Assembly: GCF_000764205.1 (NCBI RefSeq)
Contig: NZ_JQDZ01000114.1
Coordinates: 44,851 to 108,850 of the forward strand
DNA: 64,000 nucleotides
DNA from: Thalassotalea sp. ND16A
Lineage (GTDB): Bacteria; Pseudomonadota; Gammaproteobacteria; Enterobacterales; Alteromonadaceae
Reading direction: 5' to 3'
Each line of letters begins with the position of its first letter. Positions within the stretch are counted from its first letter, which is position 1. The translations under genes were made by a program, and so were the position numbers. Below the pieces are notes generated by a model, which was given only the letters and a program-made list of their open reading frames with translations, made no database searches and was not told the origin of the DNA. This document shows positions 63,829 to 64,000 of the stretch, in pieces.

Positions 63829-64000
63829 GTGCCATTGAGAGACGTTTAACCTTCAAGTGTCAGGGCATACTCCGAAACAATTAACCACGTCATTGCGGCG
63901 CAGGCCGCAACCCCCTTTCGGATATAGCGTGCCTATAAACAATTGCTTCCTCAAATTAATTTCAATTAAGCTACAATTAAATTTCATTCATTGAAAAGGA
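63829..64000. mobile_element. Left end of a second GIY-YIG element, cut by the window edge
   Basis: GTGCCATT at 63829, hairpin at 63888-63912, and from 63874 to the last base an exact match of 127 bases to 26927-27053. This includes the whole leader and ribosome site (TTGAAAAGGA) of the GIY-YIG gene. The ATG would lie nine bases beyond the edge. A second, very recent copy of the gene is therefore expected. Confidence 0.75.

Overview
The window is a chromosomal segment of an AT-rich marine gammaproteobacterium. Gene content and conserved neighbourhoods point to Alteromonadales, probably Colwelliaceae (Thalassotalea or Colwellia-like); this placement is inference from protein character and synteny, not from a search. 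Supporting blocks are rnhA/dnaQ followed by tRNA-Asp, ybgC-tolQRAB-pal-cpoB followed by tRNA-Lys, aspS-ruvC-ruvA-ruvB next to cmoA-cmoB, and rnfABCDGE-nth. All of these are familiar gammaproteobacterial arrangements.

Layout. 1-1.7 kb: a cut SRPBCC gene, a hairpin-repeat element, a lipoprotein and a small gene with an in-frame TGA at codon 3. 1.8-2.9 kb: tRNA-Asp array of four intact genes mixed with decayed copies, read leftward from a strong promoter. 3-12.8 kb: dnaQ, rnhA, a metallo-beta-lactamase-fold hydrolase, DUF2919, a broken GFA gene, DUF599, an outer-membrane DUF5916 protein, and a MoxR/VWA/RDD operon. 12.9-18.4 kb: cysK, ggt, a DTW-domain gene, a MITE-like element, a rhombosortase and a secreted protein of unknown function. 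18.5-24.9 kb: a remnant of a four-helix-bundle gene, a tRNA-Lys array (four intact, three decayed) and the Tol-Pal operon. 25.2-29.9 kb: xdhC plus a MobA-like gene, a GIY-YIG nuclease gene between inverted hairpin repeats, a 24-residue membrane peptide, an NTF2-like protein and ruvBA. 30-37.3 kb: ruvC, aspS, a second MITE, cmoAB, a LysR regulator and a dGTPase-family gene. 37.3-48.9 kb: patatin, an inserted AT-rich segment with two lipoproteins, a VOC protein, a cytoplasmic protein kinase, an alpha/beta hydrolase, a CNNM protein, dgkA and a degenerate GGDEF-EAL protein. 49-55.6 kb: the Rnf complex and nth. 55.6-58.7 kb: a second inserted segment (AraC-type regulator, two membrane proteins) ending in a partial copy of nth. 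58.8-64 kb: gloA, yaeQ, an M28 peptidase, a DUF885 protein, and an array of hairpin repeats ending in the start of a second copy of the GIY-YIG element.

Most genes are housekeeping: replication and repair (dnaQ, rnhA, ruvABC, nth), envelope integrity (Tol-Pal), tRNA supply and modification (aspS, cmoAB, the DTW gene, two tRNA arrays), sulfur and glutathione metabolism (cysK, ggt, gloA, the MBL hydrolase), and redox-driven ion transport (Rnf). The unusual material lies between them: (1) a repeat family with asymmetric flanks that brackets a GIY-YIG nuclease gene, with 127 bp of its left end reappearing unchanged 37 kb away; (2) two insertions of about 3 kb, each bracketed by a complete gene and a duplicated fragment of that gene; (3) tRNA arrays in which functional and decayed copies alternate; (4) two different MITE-like palindromic elements; (5) heptanucleotide tandem arrays. 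No prophage, CRISPR array or complete insertion sequence was seen.
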